64,000 nucleotides of DNA from Croceifilum oryzae (lineage in GTDB: Bacteria > Bacillota > Bacilli > Thermoactinomycetales > Thermoactinomycetaceae). The notes under the pieces are model-generated. The model had not been told where the DNA came from, made no database searches, and was given only the letters and a program-made list of their open reading frames with translations. The number at the start of each line of letters is the position of its first letter. The stretch's first letter is position 1. A program made the translations under genes and the position numbers. Of the stretch, positions 16,987-25,942 are shown in pieces. The stretch lies in NCBI RefSeq assembly GCF_030814315.1, contig NZ_JAUSUV010000009.1, positions 1 to 64,000 of the forward strand, given 5' to 3'.

Positions 16987-17034
16987 CCTAGGGCACGCTA
17001 TCTAGAATAGCCCCAGAATTTAACTGTTTTTGAA

Positions 17035-18006
17035 CTAAAACGATCGAGTCACAATAAACTCTCCAATAAAACGCAACGACTCCCGCTCATGCGTATTCGG
17101 CAACTTTTCCAAAGCCACTAATGCCCGATTCAAATATCGTTTCGAAAGTGCAAGCGTATACGGAATGCCCTCCGATTGGCAAACCATCTTCAAGATCTGA
17201 GTCAGATCCCCTTCTGTCCCCCGCGACTCTAGATAACGCCGGATCATTTGCTGCTCTGCAGATGTCCCATTCTCTAATATATGGATAACCGGTAACGTTA
17301 CATTCCCTTGCAGTAAATCGCTACCTGCTGGCTTTCCTAACACCTTTTCGTCTCCGGTTAAATCGAGAACATCATCTGTCATCTGAAAAGCCATTCCTAC
17401 AGAATATCCATATTGATATAATGCCCTCACAACCGATTCAGAGGCTCCACTCACGATTCCCCCTAGTTGACAACTAATCGCCATCAACAGAGCCGTTTTT
17501 CGCTTAATTCGATGCAAATAGCGTCGTAAGGACTGATCTGGTTGATACAAGTCATGAATTTGATCAATTTCTCCACGAACGAGGAAAACCAAGGCCTTTG
17601 CTAATATTTGATGAACACGAGGATCTGAGAGGCCTGCTACTTCAGTCAATGCTCGAGCAAAGATAAAATCACCTGTATACATGGCAACCTGATTATCCCA
17701 CTCCGCTTTCACTGTTTTTCGTCCACGGCGAGTCTCCGCATCATCGATCACATCATCATGAACCAACGTCGCCATATGAATTAATTCTAGAGAGACCGCC
17801 ACTTTCTCCAGCTCGGACAAACGATACTCCCCAAAGTGACCTGCTAATAAAACAAATAACGGTCTCATCCGTTTGCCACCTGCATCAAGCAAATGCCGGG
17901 ACGAATGGAGTAGCTCCTTCTCATCTGTGTGGATGGTTTCCGCTAATCGATATTCAATTTGTTTTAGATCCTTTTTTAAACTTTGATATATATCTGTTAG
18001 AAGCAT
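17035..18006 (-). CDS. hepT: Heptaprenyl diphosphate synthase, catalytic component II
   Basis: Builds the C35 side chain of menaquinone-7 together with HepS. The 323 aa protein has the first aspartate-rich motif DDVIDD with the RRGRKT segment near residue 85-95, GGKRMRP near 45 and the second motif MTDDVLDLTGD near 212. It is last in the hepS-ubiE-ubiA-ubiX-mqnA-hepT operon, 18 bases after mqnA. In B. subtilis the genes between ubiE and hepT are absent. Confidence 0.94.
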   Translation of the reverse strand: MLLTDIYQSLKKDLKQIEYRLAETIHTDEKELLHSSRHLLDAGGKRMRPLFVLLAGHFGEYRLSELEKVAVSLELIHMATLVHDDVIDDAETRRGRKTVKAEWDNQVAMYTGDFIFARALTEVAGLSDPRVHQILAKALVFLVRGEIDQIHDLYQPDQSLRRYLHRIKRKTALLMAISCQLGGIVSGASESVVRALYQYGYSVGMAFQMTDDVLDLTGDEKVLGKPAGSDLLQGNVTLPVIHILENGTSAEQQMIRRYLESRGTEGDLTQILKMVCQSEGIPYTLALSKRYLNRALVALEKLPNTHERESLRFIGEFIVTRSF

Positions 18007-18024
18007 CTCTTCACCCTAGTTTCT

Positions 18025-18864
18025 CTAGCTCTTAGAAAAGGACAATTGGAACATCTGGATAGCGATTTCTGGTGGAAGCGTTCCGAGTTCCGTCGCATAG
18101 CGATAAAACAACTGCAACCCTTCCAGTTCACGTTCTCCCAAATCGTGAGACAGACCTGCAAAGTATTGTTTCCAATATGAAACCTCTCCGCCCACTTTTC
18201 GTTGCGCCGCTTTTATAATTGCCATTGGTTCTTGATTTCCGCTCTCCTTACTTCTCATAAACCGATCATAAATCTCCGCCATCAGCTCCGGGCGCTTCTG
18301 AACAATCTCTTTTCGAACCGCCCATACAGCAAAGACCATAGGGAGACCCGTTTGCTGAAACCATAGTTCACCGAGATCATATGCACGATAGTGTGGTTTA
18401 CTCCAAGCTGCTCGGATGGCATCGTCTCCAATTAGTAAAGCTGCGTCTGACACTTGCATCATTTGCTCTAGGTTCGGCTCCATCACTTGATATAAAGGCT
18501 TTACACCTGAAAATTTTTCTAGAATCACACGCAGTAAATTAACCGAAGAAGCCGATGCATTTGTCAGTGCGATCGATGCTTGATCCAGCTCTTGTAGCGA
18601 TTTATCTTTTGTAAATAAAAAAATAGAACCCACTGGACCATATGCGCTCACTGATAGATTAGGAAAGAGGTAATAGCGATCCGAGTGTTCCGCAAAGGCA
18701 AACGAAGAGATTGCACCTAAATCGATCTCACCCTTGGACATCGCTTGGTTTAAAGTAGCTGGAACATGATTCACCCACTCGATAGGTAGGTTACTTGAAT
18801 CAAAAAAATGAAAAACAGGTAAAACGTTTGTGTAGGAAATCTCACCGATTCGGATTGGTTTCAT
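18025..18864 (-). CDS. mqnA: Chorismate dehydratase of the futalosine menaquinone pathway
   Basis: Converts chorismate to 3-enolpyruvylbenzoate, the first step of the futalosine route. The 279 aa protein has the periplasmic-binding-like fold signature of MqnA: RIGEISYTNVLPVF at the N terminus, GEIDLGAISSFAF near 50, SVSAYGPVGSIFLF near 78 and LLIGDDAI near 145. ATG 18864 overlaps the ubiX stop as ATGA and has GGGAGGGTGG upstream. The later genes mqnB-E are not in this window. Confidence 0.9.
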   Translation of the reverse strand: MKPIRIGEISYTNVLPVFHFFDSSNLPIEWVNHVPATLNQAMSKGEIDLGAISSFAFAEHSDRYYLFPNLSVSAYGPVGSIFLFTKDKSLQELDQASIALTNASASSVNLLRVILEKFSGVKPLYQVMEPNLEQMMQVSDAALLIGDDAIRAAWSKPHYRAYDLGELWFQQTGLPMVFAVWAVRKEIVQKRPELMAEIYDRFMRSKESGNQEPMAIIKAAQRKVGGEVSYWKQYFAGLSHDLGERELEGLQLFYRYATELGTLPPEIAIQMFQLSFSKS

Positions 18865-19454
18865 TTGCCACCCTCCCATCTCTTATATAATTGATGAGCA
18901 ACCCTTAGCTGGTCTAAAATTTTACCTGACACAAAACGAACCATCTCATCTAAACTCGATGGACGATGGTAAAAGCCTGGCATAGGAGGAACGATTTGTA
19001 CTCCTAGTCTACTTAGCTTTAGCATATTTTCTAGATGAATCGGGCTAAGTGGGGTCTCACGGGGTACGAGGATGAGGGGATAACGTTCTTTTATCATGAC
19101 ATCAGCCGCTCTTTCCAATAAGTTGGACGAGATACCCGAAGCAATCTTCGCAAGTGTACCCATCGTACACGGAACCACAACCATTCCATCTACTTGAAAA
19201 GACCCTGAAGCAATCGAAGCGCCAATATCACGAATGGGATGATAGACTAGTTCTCCAGAGAGATGACCAAATCGCTCAATAAAATTTTGCTCTCTCTTTA
19301 CCACTTCCCAATCATGCTCCTCTAATAACACCCTCCAAGCCGCTTCTGTCACGATTACATGAACTTCATGACCCTGACGTAGCAACTCTTCCATGACTGA
19401 TAAGGCATAAGGTGCTCCACTTGCACCACTCATCGCAACAATATAACGTTTCAT
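18861..19454 (-). CDS. ubiX: UbiX-type flavin prenyltransferase
   Basis: Makes prenylated FMN for a UbiD-type decarboxylase. The 197 aa protein shows MSGASGAPYALSVMEELL at the start and MVVVPCTMGTLAKIASGISSNLL near 95 with the cofactor-site Ser and Thr. In futalosine organisms the UbiX/UbiD pair decarboxylates the prenylated dihydroxynaphthoate; the UbiD partner is not in the window. It overlaps both neighbours by four bases, so translation is coupled. Confidence 0.9.
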   Translation of the reverse strand: MKRYIVAMSGASGAPYALSVMEELLRQGHEVHVIVTEAAWRVLLEEHDWEVVKREQNFIERFGHLSGELVYHPIRDIGASIASGSFQVDGMVVVPCTMGTLAKIASGISSNLLERAADVMIKERYPLILVPRETPLSPIHLENMLKLSRLGVQIVPPMPGFYHRPSSLDEMVRFVSGKILDQLRVAHQLYKRWEGGK

Positions 19455-20323
19455 ATCATCAACACATCCACCAAGCTAAAAGTGAATACTATGATACTTA
19501 ATACCCCATTCATGGTAAAAAAGGCCATGTTTAGACGGGATAAATCATCTGCTGAGACAATCGAATGTTCATAAACAAGGATCATAACAGCAATCACGAC
19601 ACCAATTACATAAATCCAACTTAATTGAGTGAAAAGAGCAAGAGCAATCAGTCCAAGTGCCGTTCCCACATGCATCCAGTTTGAAATGAGGAGCGCTACT
19701 CGTACTCCAAATCGAGACGGGATCGAATGTAAGCCTTCTTGCTGATCAAACTCCATATCCTGACACGCATAGATCACATCAAAGCCGCCAATCCATAAAG
19801 CTACCGTAGCAAATAAAATAAGCGACTTCAGGTCAACCTGACCCGTTGTAGCCACCCAACCACCTAAAGGTCCCAATGCCGTTGCAATTCCCAATACCAC
19901 ATGACAAAGCCACGTAAAACGTTTCGTGTATGAATAGAGAACTAGGAAAAACACAGCAACTGGTAGTAGCTTAACAGCCAGCATATTCAACTGATATGCC
20001 GCCACGAACAACACGACAAAGGAAACGACTACGAATCCCCAAGCAAACATCTCCGATATCAGACCTGCTGGGATATGTCTTGAAGCCGTCCGCGGATTTC
20101 GGGCATCGATTTTTCGATCGATCACGCGATTCAGAGCCATGGCGGCACTTCTCGCACCCACCATCGCAAGCGTAATCCATCCGATCTGTGCCCAAGTAGG
20201 AAATCTCCCTAGTACTTCTAAACTACCTAAAATGGCACCCAGATACGCAAATGGCAATGCAAAGATCGAGTGTTCAAACTTGATCATATCTAGTATGAGT
20301 CTTACCTTGTGAAAAAATTTCAT
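19451..20323 (-). CDS. ubiA: UbiA-family polyprenyltransferase (MqnP-like)
   Basis: Membrane prenyltransferase of 290 aa with about nine helices. The first aspartate motif NRVIDRKIDARNPRT is near residue 67 and the second, YACQDMEFDQQEG, near 187. In this operon it is expected to attach the heptaprenyl chain made by HepS/HepT to the futalosine-pathway naphthoate, the role named MqnP, and not to 4-hydroxybenzoate. It starts 15 bases after ubiE and overlaps ubiX by four bases. Confidence 0.9.
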   Translation of the reverse strand: MKFFHKVRLILDMIKFEHSIFALPFAYLGAILGSLEVLGRFPTWAQIGWITLAMVGARSAAMALNRVIDRKIDARNPRTASRHIPAGLISEMFAWGFVVVSFVVLFVAAYQLNMLAVKLLPVAVFFLVLYSYTKRFTWLCHVVLGIATALGPLGGWVATTGQVDLKSLILFATVALWIGGFDVIYACQDMEFDQQEGLHSIPSRFGVRVALLISNWMHVGTALGLIALALFTQLSWIYVIGVVIAVMILVYEHSIVSADDLSRLNMAFFTMNGVLSIIVFTFSLVDVLMI

Positions 20324-20338
20324 AATCCTACACCATCC

Positions 20339-21061
20339 TTACTCGGAACGCTTTCTCCCTACATGTAGTGCCGTAATTCCAGCTGTGAGCGGGTATACAT
20401 CCACCTCTAACCCAACCTCATTTTTCATCACGCTAGCTAACTCTACATAGTCAGGAAAGGCGATGAGTGACTCAGGTAACCAGCTATACTGCTCATATCG
20501 ATTCGCAAACAGCTTCCCTAAGAGCGGTAATAGGCGTTGAAAATAAAAGTAGTACAGTTTACGAAACGGCTTCCAAGTAGGCTTCGATAATTCAAGCGAC
20601 ACGACAAGACCACCTGGTTTCACAACACGCTTCATCTCTTGTAACACTTGCACATAATCAGGAACATTGCGCAATGCAAAACCAATCGTTACATAGTCGA
20701 AAGTAGAATCCTCAAACGGAAGACTCATCGCATTTCCCTGTACAAGCTCAATCTGGTCGCTATGCCCGCTGTCTTTCACTTTTTTTCGCCCGATCTCTAG
20801 CATATTGGAGCTAAAATCTAGCCCGACTACGTTTCCATGCTCAGATGCTTCAGCCAATGCAAGGGTCCAATCGCAGGTTCCACAGCATATGTCTAGTGCC
20901 GTCTGCCCCGGCTGGACATTCATCTTTTTCATCGCAAATTTACGCCATGCTTTATGACGGCGGAAACTAAGCAGTGTGTTCATCCGATCATAATCTTTCG
21001 CGATACTTTGAAACACACCATGAACGAATTTTTCTTTCTCAGCCCCAGTCCGTTTCTCCAT
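20339..21061 (-). CDS. ubiE: Demethylmenaquinone methyltransferase
   Basis: SAM-dependent C-methyltransferase for the last step of menaquinone synthesis (also called MenG or MenH in Bacillus). The 240 aa protein has the family start EKFVHGVFQSIAKDYDRMN, the SAM loop DICCGTCDWTLALA near residue 55, and GFALRNVPDY near 125. AGAGGTAACGG precedes the ATG. It lies 18 bases after hepS. Confidence 0.95.
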   Translation of the reverse strand: MEKRTGAEKEKFVHGVFQSIAKDYDRMNTLLSFRRHKAWRKFAMKKMNVQPGQTALDICCGTCDWTLALAEASEHGNVVGLDFSSNMLEIGRKKVKDSGHSDQIELVQGNAMSLPFEDSTFDYVTIGFALRNVPDYVQVLQEMKRVVKPGGLVVSLELSKPTWKPFRKLYYFYFQRLLPLLGKLFANRYEQYSWLPESLIAFPDYVELASVMKNEVGLEVDVYPLTAGITALHVGRKRSE

Positions 21062-21079
21062 CTCCGTTACCTCTTTCTG

Positions 21080-21766
21080 TTAGAGATTCCTGCGCTCCTG
21101 CTCGATCCATTGCTCCAATTCGCGCCTCAGCCATACCGGAAAATGAGATTGTCTCCAGATCTTTTCTGCCTGAGAAACGGCGTCGTGAAAGCGATCTTGC
21201 CATCCAGTATGCTCTCCTTGCTCGTCCAATAGCAATAATGGCAATAGAACAATCATCCATTCTTTGCCTATGCGATGTTCGACAAGAAAAAAATCGGCGA
21301 TAGCAGTTAAGATTTCCACCGATTCGATCTTTCGTATAGAAGGGGAGACAGATTCTTCTCCACAATACATTTTCATTTTTCGCTCGTTTGTACGACTAGT
21401 GGCCTGAGATAGGCTCACAATTCCATCGATTTCTCCAGCCATGGCTAATTGTTGATAAAACAAGCTACTATAAAAGTCTCCTGCGAGTACTGTCAGCTGA
21501 CGAACCCGGTGCAATCCCTCATTTTCAATCGTCTGCAAAGGGATTTGTTCGTGCGTCGTAAGCGCCATATGTAAACATGCTGCCGCTTGGATAAAAGTCT
21601 TTTTACGCTCTTCTGGCACCTCGCAAGCTGTTAATAAGAGGTCCAATAGACGAACAAATCGAGTTGGGATAGGTGGTGCCCCCAGATTCAGAAATAAGTC
21701 CGAATTCATAACAAGTCTTTCTAAATCCATAAGAATTTTATTTTGATCTGTAGATATGGACGTCAT
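21080..21766 (-). CDS. hepS: Heptaprenyl diphosphate synthase component 1
   Basis: Non-catalytic partner of HepT. The 228 aa helical protein has the HEPPP_synt_1 features: ACLHMALTTHEQIP near residue 65 and the RQLTVLAGDFYSSLFYQQLA segment near 88. It has no aspartate-rich catalytic motifs, as expected for this component. It is the first gene of the menaquinone operon, with AGGGGG before the ATG and an extended -10 promoter at 21815-21823. Confidence 0.9.
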   Translation of the reverse strand: MTSISTDQNKILMDLERLVMNSDLFLNLGAPPIPTRFVRLLDLLLTACEVPEERKKTFIQAAACLHMALTTHEQIPLQTIENEGLHRVRQLTVLAGDFYSSLFYQQLAMAGEIDGIVSLSQATSRTNERKMKMYCGEESVSPSIRKIESVEILTAIADFFLVEHRIGKEWMIVLLPLLLLDEQGEHTGWQDRFHDAVSQAEKIWRQSHFPVWLRRELEQWIEQERRNL

Positions 21767-21814
21767 CTACACGCCCCCTAAAAATGCCAAATGAGAATAG
21801 ATAATTTCCTTGCT

Positions 21815-21823
21815 AGTATACCA
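21815..21823 (-). promoter_or_regulatory. Extended -10 promoter of the menaquinone operon
   Basis: Minus-strand TGGTATACT (TGN-TATACT) about 50 bases before hepS. The -35 position 17-18 bases upstream is weak (TGCTGA), which is usual for extended -10 promoters. Confidence 0.5.
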
Positions 21824-21846
21824 TACTTTCGTGAAAATCAGCACAA

Positions 21847-22302
21847 TCAATCTGTTGTTTTTTTGTCATTTGACAAATCAAAATCTTGAATACTTTCTTT
21901 TGACCACTTCGATTTTTTGATTCTCTCTTGCCAGTCTGATCTCTTGATACAAATCAATCGGGCTGTTTCTGGCTCTTTATTTACAAAACGAAGACGAAGT
22001 ACCTCTATATGTTTCAATTTGATAAAGGATTCCGTAATTACATCTTGGGCCAACTCTTCCCACCCTGTAGCAACTTCCTTGAATTCAATAAAAAGAGTTC
22101 CTTGTTTTTGATCGATCTGTTCCACTTTCCCTTTTCGGTTTAGATCGACAACAAACGAAACCCATGAATTTTCATCCTGCAACATCACTTCTTTAACAGG
22201 TCCCACTTGTTCTTCTGAATACCGCACAAAGAAAGAAAGCCCTACTGCTAAACAAATAGCTCCCACCATTCCCCATGACCAATAGCGAAAAAAGGTCCTC
22301 AT
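21847..22302 (-). CDS. Hypothetical membrane-anchored protein
   Basis: A 151 aa protein with one N-terminal helix (residues 8-26) and an extracytoplasmic part rich in Lys and Glu ending KKTTD. No lipobox or named domain is recognised. It sits between mtrB and the menaquinone operon, where B. subtilis has nothing similar that I know of. GGAGG lies 10 bases before the ATG. Confidence 0.65.
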   Translation of the reverse strand: MRTFFRYWSWGMVGAICLAVGLSFFVRYSEEQVGPVKEVMLQDENSWVSFVVDLNRKGKVEQIDQKQGTLFIEFKEVATGWEELAQDVITESFIKLKHIEVLRLRFVNKEPETARLICIKRSDWQERIKKSKWSKESIQDFDLSNDKKTTD

Positions 22303-22383
22303 TTCATGTAATCCTCCGTAGGCTTTTTCACCAGTTTACGCACTCAGAGCAGAAACATGCTATGCTTGACCTTTTTTGCTTGA

Positions 22384-22605
22384 TTATTCATCCGATTCAA
22401 TTGTACCAAATGGTGTAATGATCGTTGATTTCCCTCGTACTTTTATAGCCGATGTATGTTCCGTAAATTGAGCGATCATAATCTCGCCCTGATCTAATTT
22501 CTCTGAATGATGAAACCTTGTATCTTTTCCTCTTGTAAGTCCAATTACATTTACGCCATTTTCTTTTGCTTTGATAATGAAATACTCTCCAGAATGATTT
22601 GACAT
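22384..22605 (-). CDS. mtrB: Trp RNA-binding attenuation protein (TRAP)
   Basis: The 73 aa protein forms an 11-mer ring that binds tryptophan and G/UAG repeats in trp leader RNA. Characteristic blocks [29 protein letters not shown] and [16 protein letters not shown] are all present. The ATG at 22605 has AGAGGAGG about 9 bases upstream. A longer in-frame reading into the tRNA gene is not coding. As in B. subtilis it follows folE, but here a tRNA gene and its terminator lie between. Confidence 0.95.
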   Translation of the reverse strand: MSNHSGEYFIIKAKENGVNVIGLTRGKDTRFHHSEKLDQGEIMIAQFTEHTSAIKVRGKSTIITPFGTIESDE

Positions 22606-22674
22606 AAGAATCAGCCTCCTCTCACTATGCACCAAAGTGTACCACAAAATAGGCAAATCATACGAATTCCAAAT

Positions 22675-22703
22675 AAAAAAGACTCCTCCATCTCTGGAAG
22701 AGT
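22675..22703 (-). terminator. Terminator of the tRNA-Pro gene
   Basis: Minus-strand arms ACTCTTCC and GGAGGAGT (one G-T pair) around loop AGAGAT, followed by TTTTTTATTT, five bases past the tRNA 3' end. Confidence 0.85.
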
Positions 22704-22707
22704 TTGT

Positions 22708-22784
22708 TGGTCGGGCTAACCAGATTTGAACTGACGACCTCTTGCACCCCATGCAAGCGCGCTACCAAGCTGCGCCATAGCCCG
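22708..22784 (-). tRNA. tRNA-Pro (anticodon GGG)
   Basis: A 77-base cloverleaf with acceptor arms CGGGCTA/TAGCCCG, D-arm GCGCAGCTTGGTAGCGC, anticodon stem CTTGC/GCAAG with loop ATGGGGT (anticodon GGG), T-arm with GTTCAAATC and an encoded CCA end. It lies between folE and mtrB and has its own promoter and terminator. Confidence 0.93.
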
Positions 22785-22814
22785 ATCTTAAAAAACAGTA
22801 AATCTTACCATTTC

Positions 22815-22843
22815 ATTATAAGATCGGACTAGAGACACGTCAA
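22815..22843 (-). promoter_or_regulatory. Sigma-A promoter of tRNA-Pro
   Basis: Minus strand: TTGACG at 22843-22838, 17-base spacer, TATAAT at 22820-22815, about 30 bases before the mature tRNA 5' end. Confidence 0.85.
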
Positions 22844-22854
22844 GATCAAATAAA

Positions 22855-23433
22855 TTAGGTCAATGATCCCATCCGAATCATCTTAAACACTTCATCCCGC
22901 TTACCTACATCTTCCGCATAGATACCACGAGCTACGCTGGTTACCGTTTTCGAACCAGGCTTCTTTACTCCTCGCATTGTCATACACATGTGTTCTGCTT
23001 CAAGTACGACAAACACTCCATGTGGATCAAGTGTCTCCATCATCGAATCGGCAATCGTACTTGTGATCCGCTCCTGAAGCTGAGGGCGTTTGGTCACAGA
23101 ATCGACTGCACGAGCTAATTTAGATAGACCCGTCACCCGACCTCCACGTGGAATATAAGCTATATGGGCATGTCCAAAAAATGGAACTAAATGATGCTCA
23201 CAGGTTGAGAAGAATGGAATGTCTTTTACTAAGACAACCTCTTCATGGTCTTCTCCAAATACAACAGAGAAATGCTCCTTCGGATCTTGATCCAACCCTT
23301 GAAATACCTCCGCATACATTCTGGCAACACGGGCTGGTGTATCTAATAAGCCTTCTCGTTCTGGATCTTCACCTACAGCTTCCAAAATCATACGTACTGC
23401 TTGTTCAATTTTATCATGGTCGACGTGTTTCAA
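22855..23433 (-). CDS. folE: GTP cyclohydrolase I
   Basis: Forms dihydroneopterin triphosphate from GTP for folate synthesis. The 192 aa protein has [10 protein letters not shown] near residue 31, the zinc ligands in [19 protein letters not shown] near 77, and [16 protein letters not shown] near 145. The start is TTG 23433 behind GGAGGAAAT. In B. subtilis it is mtrA, paired with mtrB as here. Confidence 0.96.
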   Translation of the reverse strand: MKHVDHDKIEQAVRMILEAVGEDPEREGLLDTPARVARMYAEVFQGLDQDPKEHFSVVFGEDHEEVVLVKDIPFFSTCEHHLVPFFGHAHIAYIPRGGRVTGLSKLARAVDSVTKRPQLQERITSTIADSMMETLDPHGVFVVLEAEHMCMTMRGVKKPGSKTVTSVARGIYAEDVGKRDEVFKMIRMGSLT

Positions 23434-23523
23434 GATTATTTCCTCCAGCTCATTATCTAATTTATAAAACTAATATAATTATACTTCAGCTGAATGCAAC
23501 TATGTAAGATAAAACGTATGTTA

Positions 23524-23557
23524 GCAAAAAGCCCCTTTTTAAAAAGGGACTTTTTGC
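23524..23557 (-). terminator. Terminator of hbs
   Basis: Long near-perfect palindrome GCAAAAAGNCCCTTTTT/AAAAAGGG-x-CTTTTTGC between hbs and folE; its arms supply T-runs in both directions. Confidence 0.8.
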
Positions 23558-23614
23558 TCAGTAGCTCAGTATATGTAGTTTCCTGAATTCCACTCAGAAA
23601 TATACTTATCTGTA

Positions 23615-23890
23615 TTACTTGTTAACTACATCTTTTAGTTGCTTACCTGGTTTAAAAGACGGAACTTTGGTTGCAGGAATATCAATTTCCTCACCTGTTT
23701 GTGGATTGCGACCTTTACGAGCTTGACGATCGCGTACTTCAAAGTTGCCAAATCCAATCAATTGTACTTTCTCACCTTGAGATAAAGACTCGGAGATTGC
23801 ACATAATACTGCTTCAACTGCTTCTGAAGCCTCTTTTTTTGTCATTTGGGTAGCATCTGCTACTTGATTGATCAAGTCGGTTTTATTCAT
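23615..23890 (-). CDS. hbs: DNA-binding protein HU
   Basis: Histone-like nucleoid protein of 91 aa. It starts [15 protein letters not shown] and has [21 protein letters not shown], the DNA-binding arm, and the C-terminal [11 protein letters not shown]. The ATG at 23890 is 7 bases after AGGAGG; an in-frame extension upstream lacks a site. Position after spoIVA and before folE is as in B. subtilis. Confidence 0.96.
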   Translation of the reverse strand: MNKTDLINQVADATQMTKKEASEAVEAVLCAISESLSQGEKVQLIGFGNFEVRDRQARKGRNPQTGEEIDIPATKVPSFKPGKQLKDVVNK

Positions 23891-24027
23891 AACGCACCTC
23901 CTGATTAGATCCAAGCAAATTCCAGATAAAATCTAGAACTGATTGGGACAATCCTATACTAATACAGCGCTGATCCCCTTTGCAAGAGAAATGTCCTTGA
24001 TTTTCCTATCATGGTTCAAAAAAGACA

Positions 24028-24063
24028 CAAAAAAAGCCTAGACGGTTACATCTAGGCCTTTTT
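24028..24063 (-). terminator. Terminator of spoIVA
   Basis: Minus-strand arms AAGGCCTAGA and TCTAGGCTTT around an 8-base loop, followed by a T-run, starting two bases after the spoIVA stop. Confidence 0.85.
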
Positions 24064-24065
24064 CA

Positions 24066-25544
24066 CTACAGGATAATGGCGATAAGTCCGCCAGAGCCTT
24101 CGTTGATGATACGTTCTAACGTTTCTTGCAACTTGTAACGAGCATTTTCTGGCATCATAGACAATTTTGCTTGAATGCCTTCTCGAACAATGGAATTGAG
24201 CGAACGTCCGAAGATATCCGACTCCCAGATACGTAGTGGATCTGTCTCAAAATCTCTCATCAGGTAGTTTACCAATTCTTCCGACTGCCTCTCACTACCA
24301 ATGATCGGAGCAAACTCAGAATGTACATTTACCCGAATCATGTGAATCGAAGGAGCGGTAGCTTTTAGTCTAACTCCGAAACGAGGACCTTGTTTAATTA
24401 ATTCTGGCTCATCCAAGCTCATTTCCTCTAATGAAGGAGAAGCTACGCCGTAACCAGTTGTTCGTACCATCTTGAGTGCTTCTGCCACTTTATCATACTC
24501 TCGCTTCGCTAGTGAAAACTCTTGCATCATCTCGAGCAGATGATCCTTGCCACGGATTTCGACGCCCACCACTTCTGCTAGAACATGATCATACAACTCA
24601 TCCGGTGCATAGAGATCGATTTCGGCGATCCCTTGCCCCATCTGCATGCCTGAGAGCGCTGCTTTCTGGATAAACTCAAAATTATAGAAGTGACCTACCA
24701 CTCGATCTACATCGCGAAGTCTTTTGATATCTTTAACTGTTTCTCTAACGGAGTTTTCAAAATCACGACGCAACCAGTGCTCATCATCTAGCACCATAAC
24801 CCAGCTAGGAAGATTTACGTTTACTTCATGAACCGGGAATTCATACAATACTTCACGTAAAACACCTAAAATATCGTCCTCTCCCATCGTCGCCACAGAG
24901 AGTGCCACAACTGGGATGTCATATTTCTCAACTAGTTCGGCACGAAGCGCTTGTACGGACTCACTGTACGGACGAGTGGAGTTTAATAGCATGATAAATG
25001 GTTTTCCTACTTCTTTTAACTCATTGACAATTCTCTCTTCTACATCTTCGTAGGAATATCGAGGGATGTCAGCGATACTTCCGTCTGTTGTTACAACAAT
25101 CCCCAAGGTAGAATGCTCTTGAATGACTTTTCTCGTACCAACCTCAGCCGCTTCTTGAAACGGAACTGGCTCATCAAACCAAGGTGTATTAATCATTCGG
25201 GGACCATTTTCATCTTGGTATCCTTTGGCACCTTCGACAACATATCCTACACAATCTACTAAGCGTACATTTACTTTTAATCCTTCATCTACACTTACGT
25301 TAATTGCTTGGTTTGGTACAAATTTTGGTTCGATCGTCGTGATCATTCTTCCTGCACCACTATGTGGGAGTTCATCTGTTGCTCTCGATCTTTCGGAATC
25401 ATCACGAATGCTTGGGATCACCACTTGTTCCATAAACCGTTTGATAAAGGTGGATTTCCCTGTGCGCACCGCACCAACCACACCAAGATAGATGTCACCG
25501 CCTGTGCGCTCTGCAATGTCTTTTAAGATATCTACTTTCTCCAT
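24066..25544 (-). CDS. spoIVA: Stage IV sporulation protein A, spore coat morphogenetic ATPase
   Basis: Polymerises on the forespore membrane to form the basement layer of the spore coat. The 492 aa length equals that of B. subtilis. The Walker A motif GAVRTGKSTF is near residue 24, VDCVGYVVEGA near 96 and the STLGIVVTTDGS block near 145. AAGGAGG precedes the ATG. A sigma-E-like promoter lies at 25645-25673. Its presence shows that the organism makes endospores. Confidence 0.97.
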   Translation of the reverse strand: MEKVDILKDIAERTGGDIYLGVVGAVRTGKSTFIKRFMEQVVIPSIRDDSERSRATDELPHSGAGRMITTIEPKFVPNQAINVSVDEGLKVNVRLVDCVGYVVEGAKGYQDENGPRMINTPWFDEPVPFQEAAEVGTRKVIQEHSTLGIVVTTDGSIADIPRYSYEDVEERIVNELKEVGKPFIMLLNSTRPYSESVQALRAELVEKYDIPVVALSVATMGEDDILGVLREVLYEFPVHEVNVNLPSWVMVLDDEHWLRRDFENSVRETVKDIKRLRDVDRVVGHFYNFEFIQKAALSGMQMGQGIAEIDLYAPDELYDHVLAEVVGVEIRGKDHLLEMMQEFSLAKREYDKVAEALKMVRTTGYGVASPSLEEMSLDEPELIKQGPRFGVRLKATAPSIHMIRVNVHSEFAPIIGSERQSEELVNYLMRDFETDPLRIWESDIFGRSLNSIVREGIQAKLSMMPENARYKLQETLERIINEGSGGLIAIIL

Positions 25545-25644
25545 GCATGAACCTCCTTCAAGGTATCCGTACTACTGGATTTGTCGCCGGTGCGAAAGGC
25601 AAAATCCTCCCTTCTCCGGTTTTCCCACTCCTTAGGACACTACT

Positions 25645-25673
25645 AATATATGAGTGCAGAATCTATATATTCC
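25645..25673 (-). promoter_or_regulatory. Sigma-E-like promoter of spoIVA
   Basis: Minus strand: GGAATATA at 25673-25666, 13-base spacer, CATATATT at 25652-25645, close to the sigma-E pattern. It lies about 100 bases before spoIVA, which is a sigma-E gene in B. subtilis. Confidence 0.5.
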
Positions 25674-25693
25674 TACGAAGAAAGAGAAACAAA

Positions 25694-25822
25694 CTATGAA
25701 TTGTCGTCTGAGGACTTCTTCACCTTGACCGATTTCGTATTAAAACCAGTCATTTTCACAGAGCTAGAAAGGCGTCCCAAGAGGAAAATACCAGGAATTG
25801 CAATGAGATGAAGCAATATCAT
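25694..25822 (-). CDS. Small single-span membrane protein, 42 aa
   Basis: Reads MILLHLIAIPGIFLLGRLSS then a basic and Ser-rich tail (VKVKKSSDDNS). GGGTGG stands close before the ATG, which is a modest site. It lies between the terminator of the YphF-like gene and the spoIVA promoter, where small sporulation genes are common. I recognise no family. Confidence 0.4.
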   Translation of the reverse strand: MILLHLIAIPGIFLLGRLSSSVKMTGFNTKSVKVKKSSDDNS

Positions 25823-25900
25823 TTCCACCCTGCCACACCCTTTCGACTCTCTCTTCTTGCGGTCATTTTATGTACGGATAAGTTCCTATATGTCACAAAA

Positions 25901-25941
25901 AAACAAACCAAACAAGCTTTGGTAACTTGTTTGGTTTGTTT
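25901..25941 (-). terminator. Terminator of the YphF-like lipoprotein gene
   Basis: Perfect 16-base arms AAACAAACCAAACAAG (25901-25916) and CTTGTTTGGTTTGTTT (25926-25941), followed on the minus strand by TTTTG. Confidence 0.9.
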
Positions 25942-25942
25942 C

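Noticed and set aside
22606-22752. N-terminal extension of the mtrB frame
   Set aside because: It reads through the tRNA-Pro gene and its terminator; the TRAP family start is at 22605.
25650-25811. Plus-strand frame of about 53 codons opposite the 42-codon gene upstream of spoIVA
   Set aside because: It has no ribosome binding site and crosses the sigma-E-like promoter.
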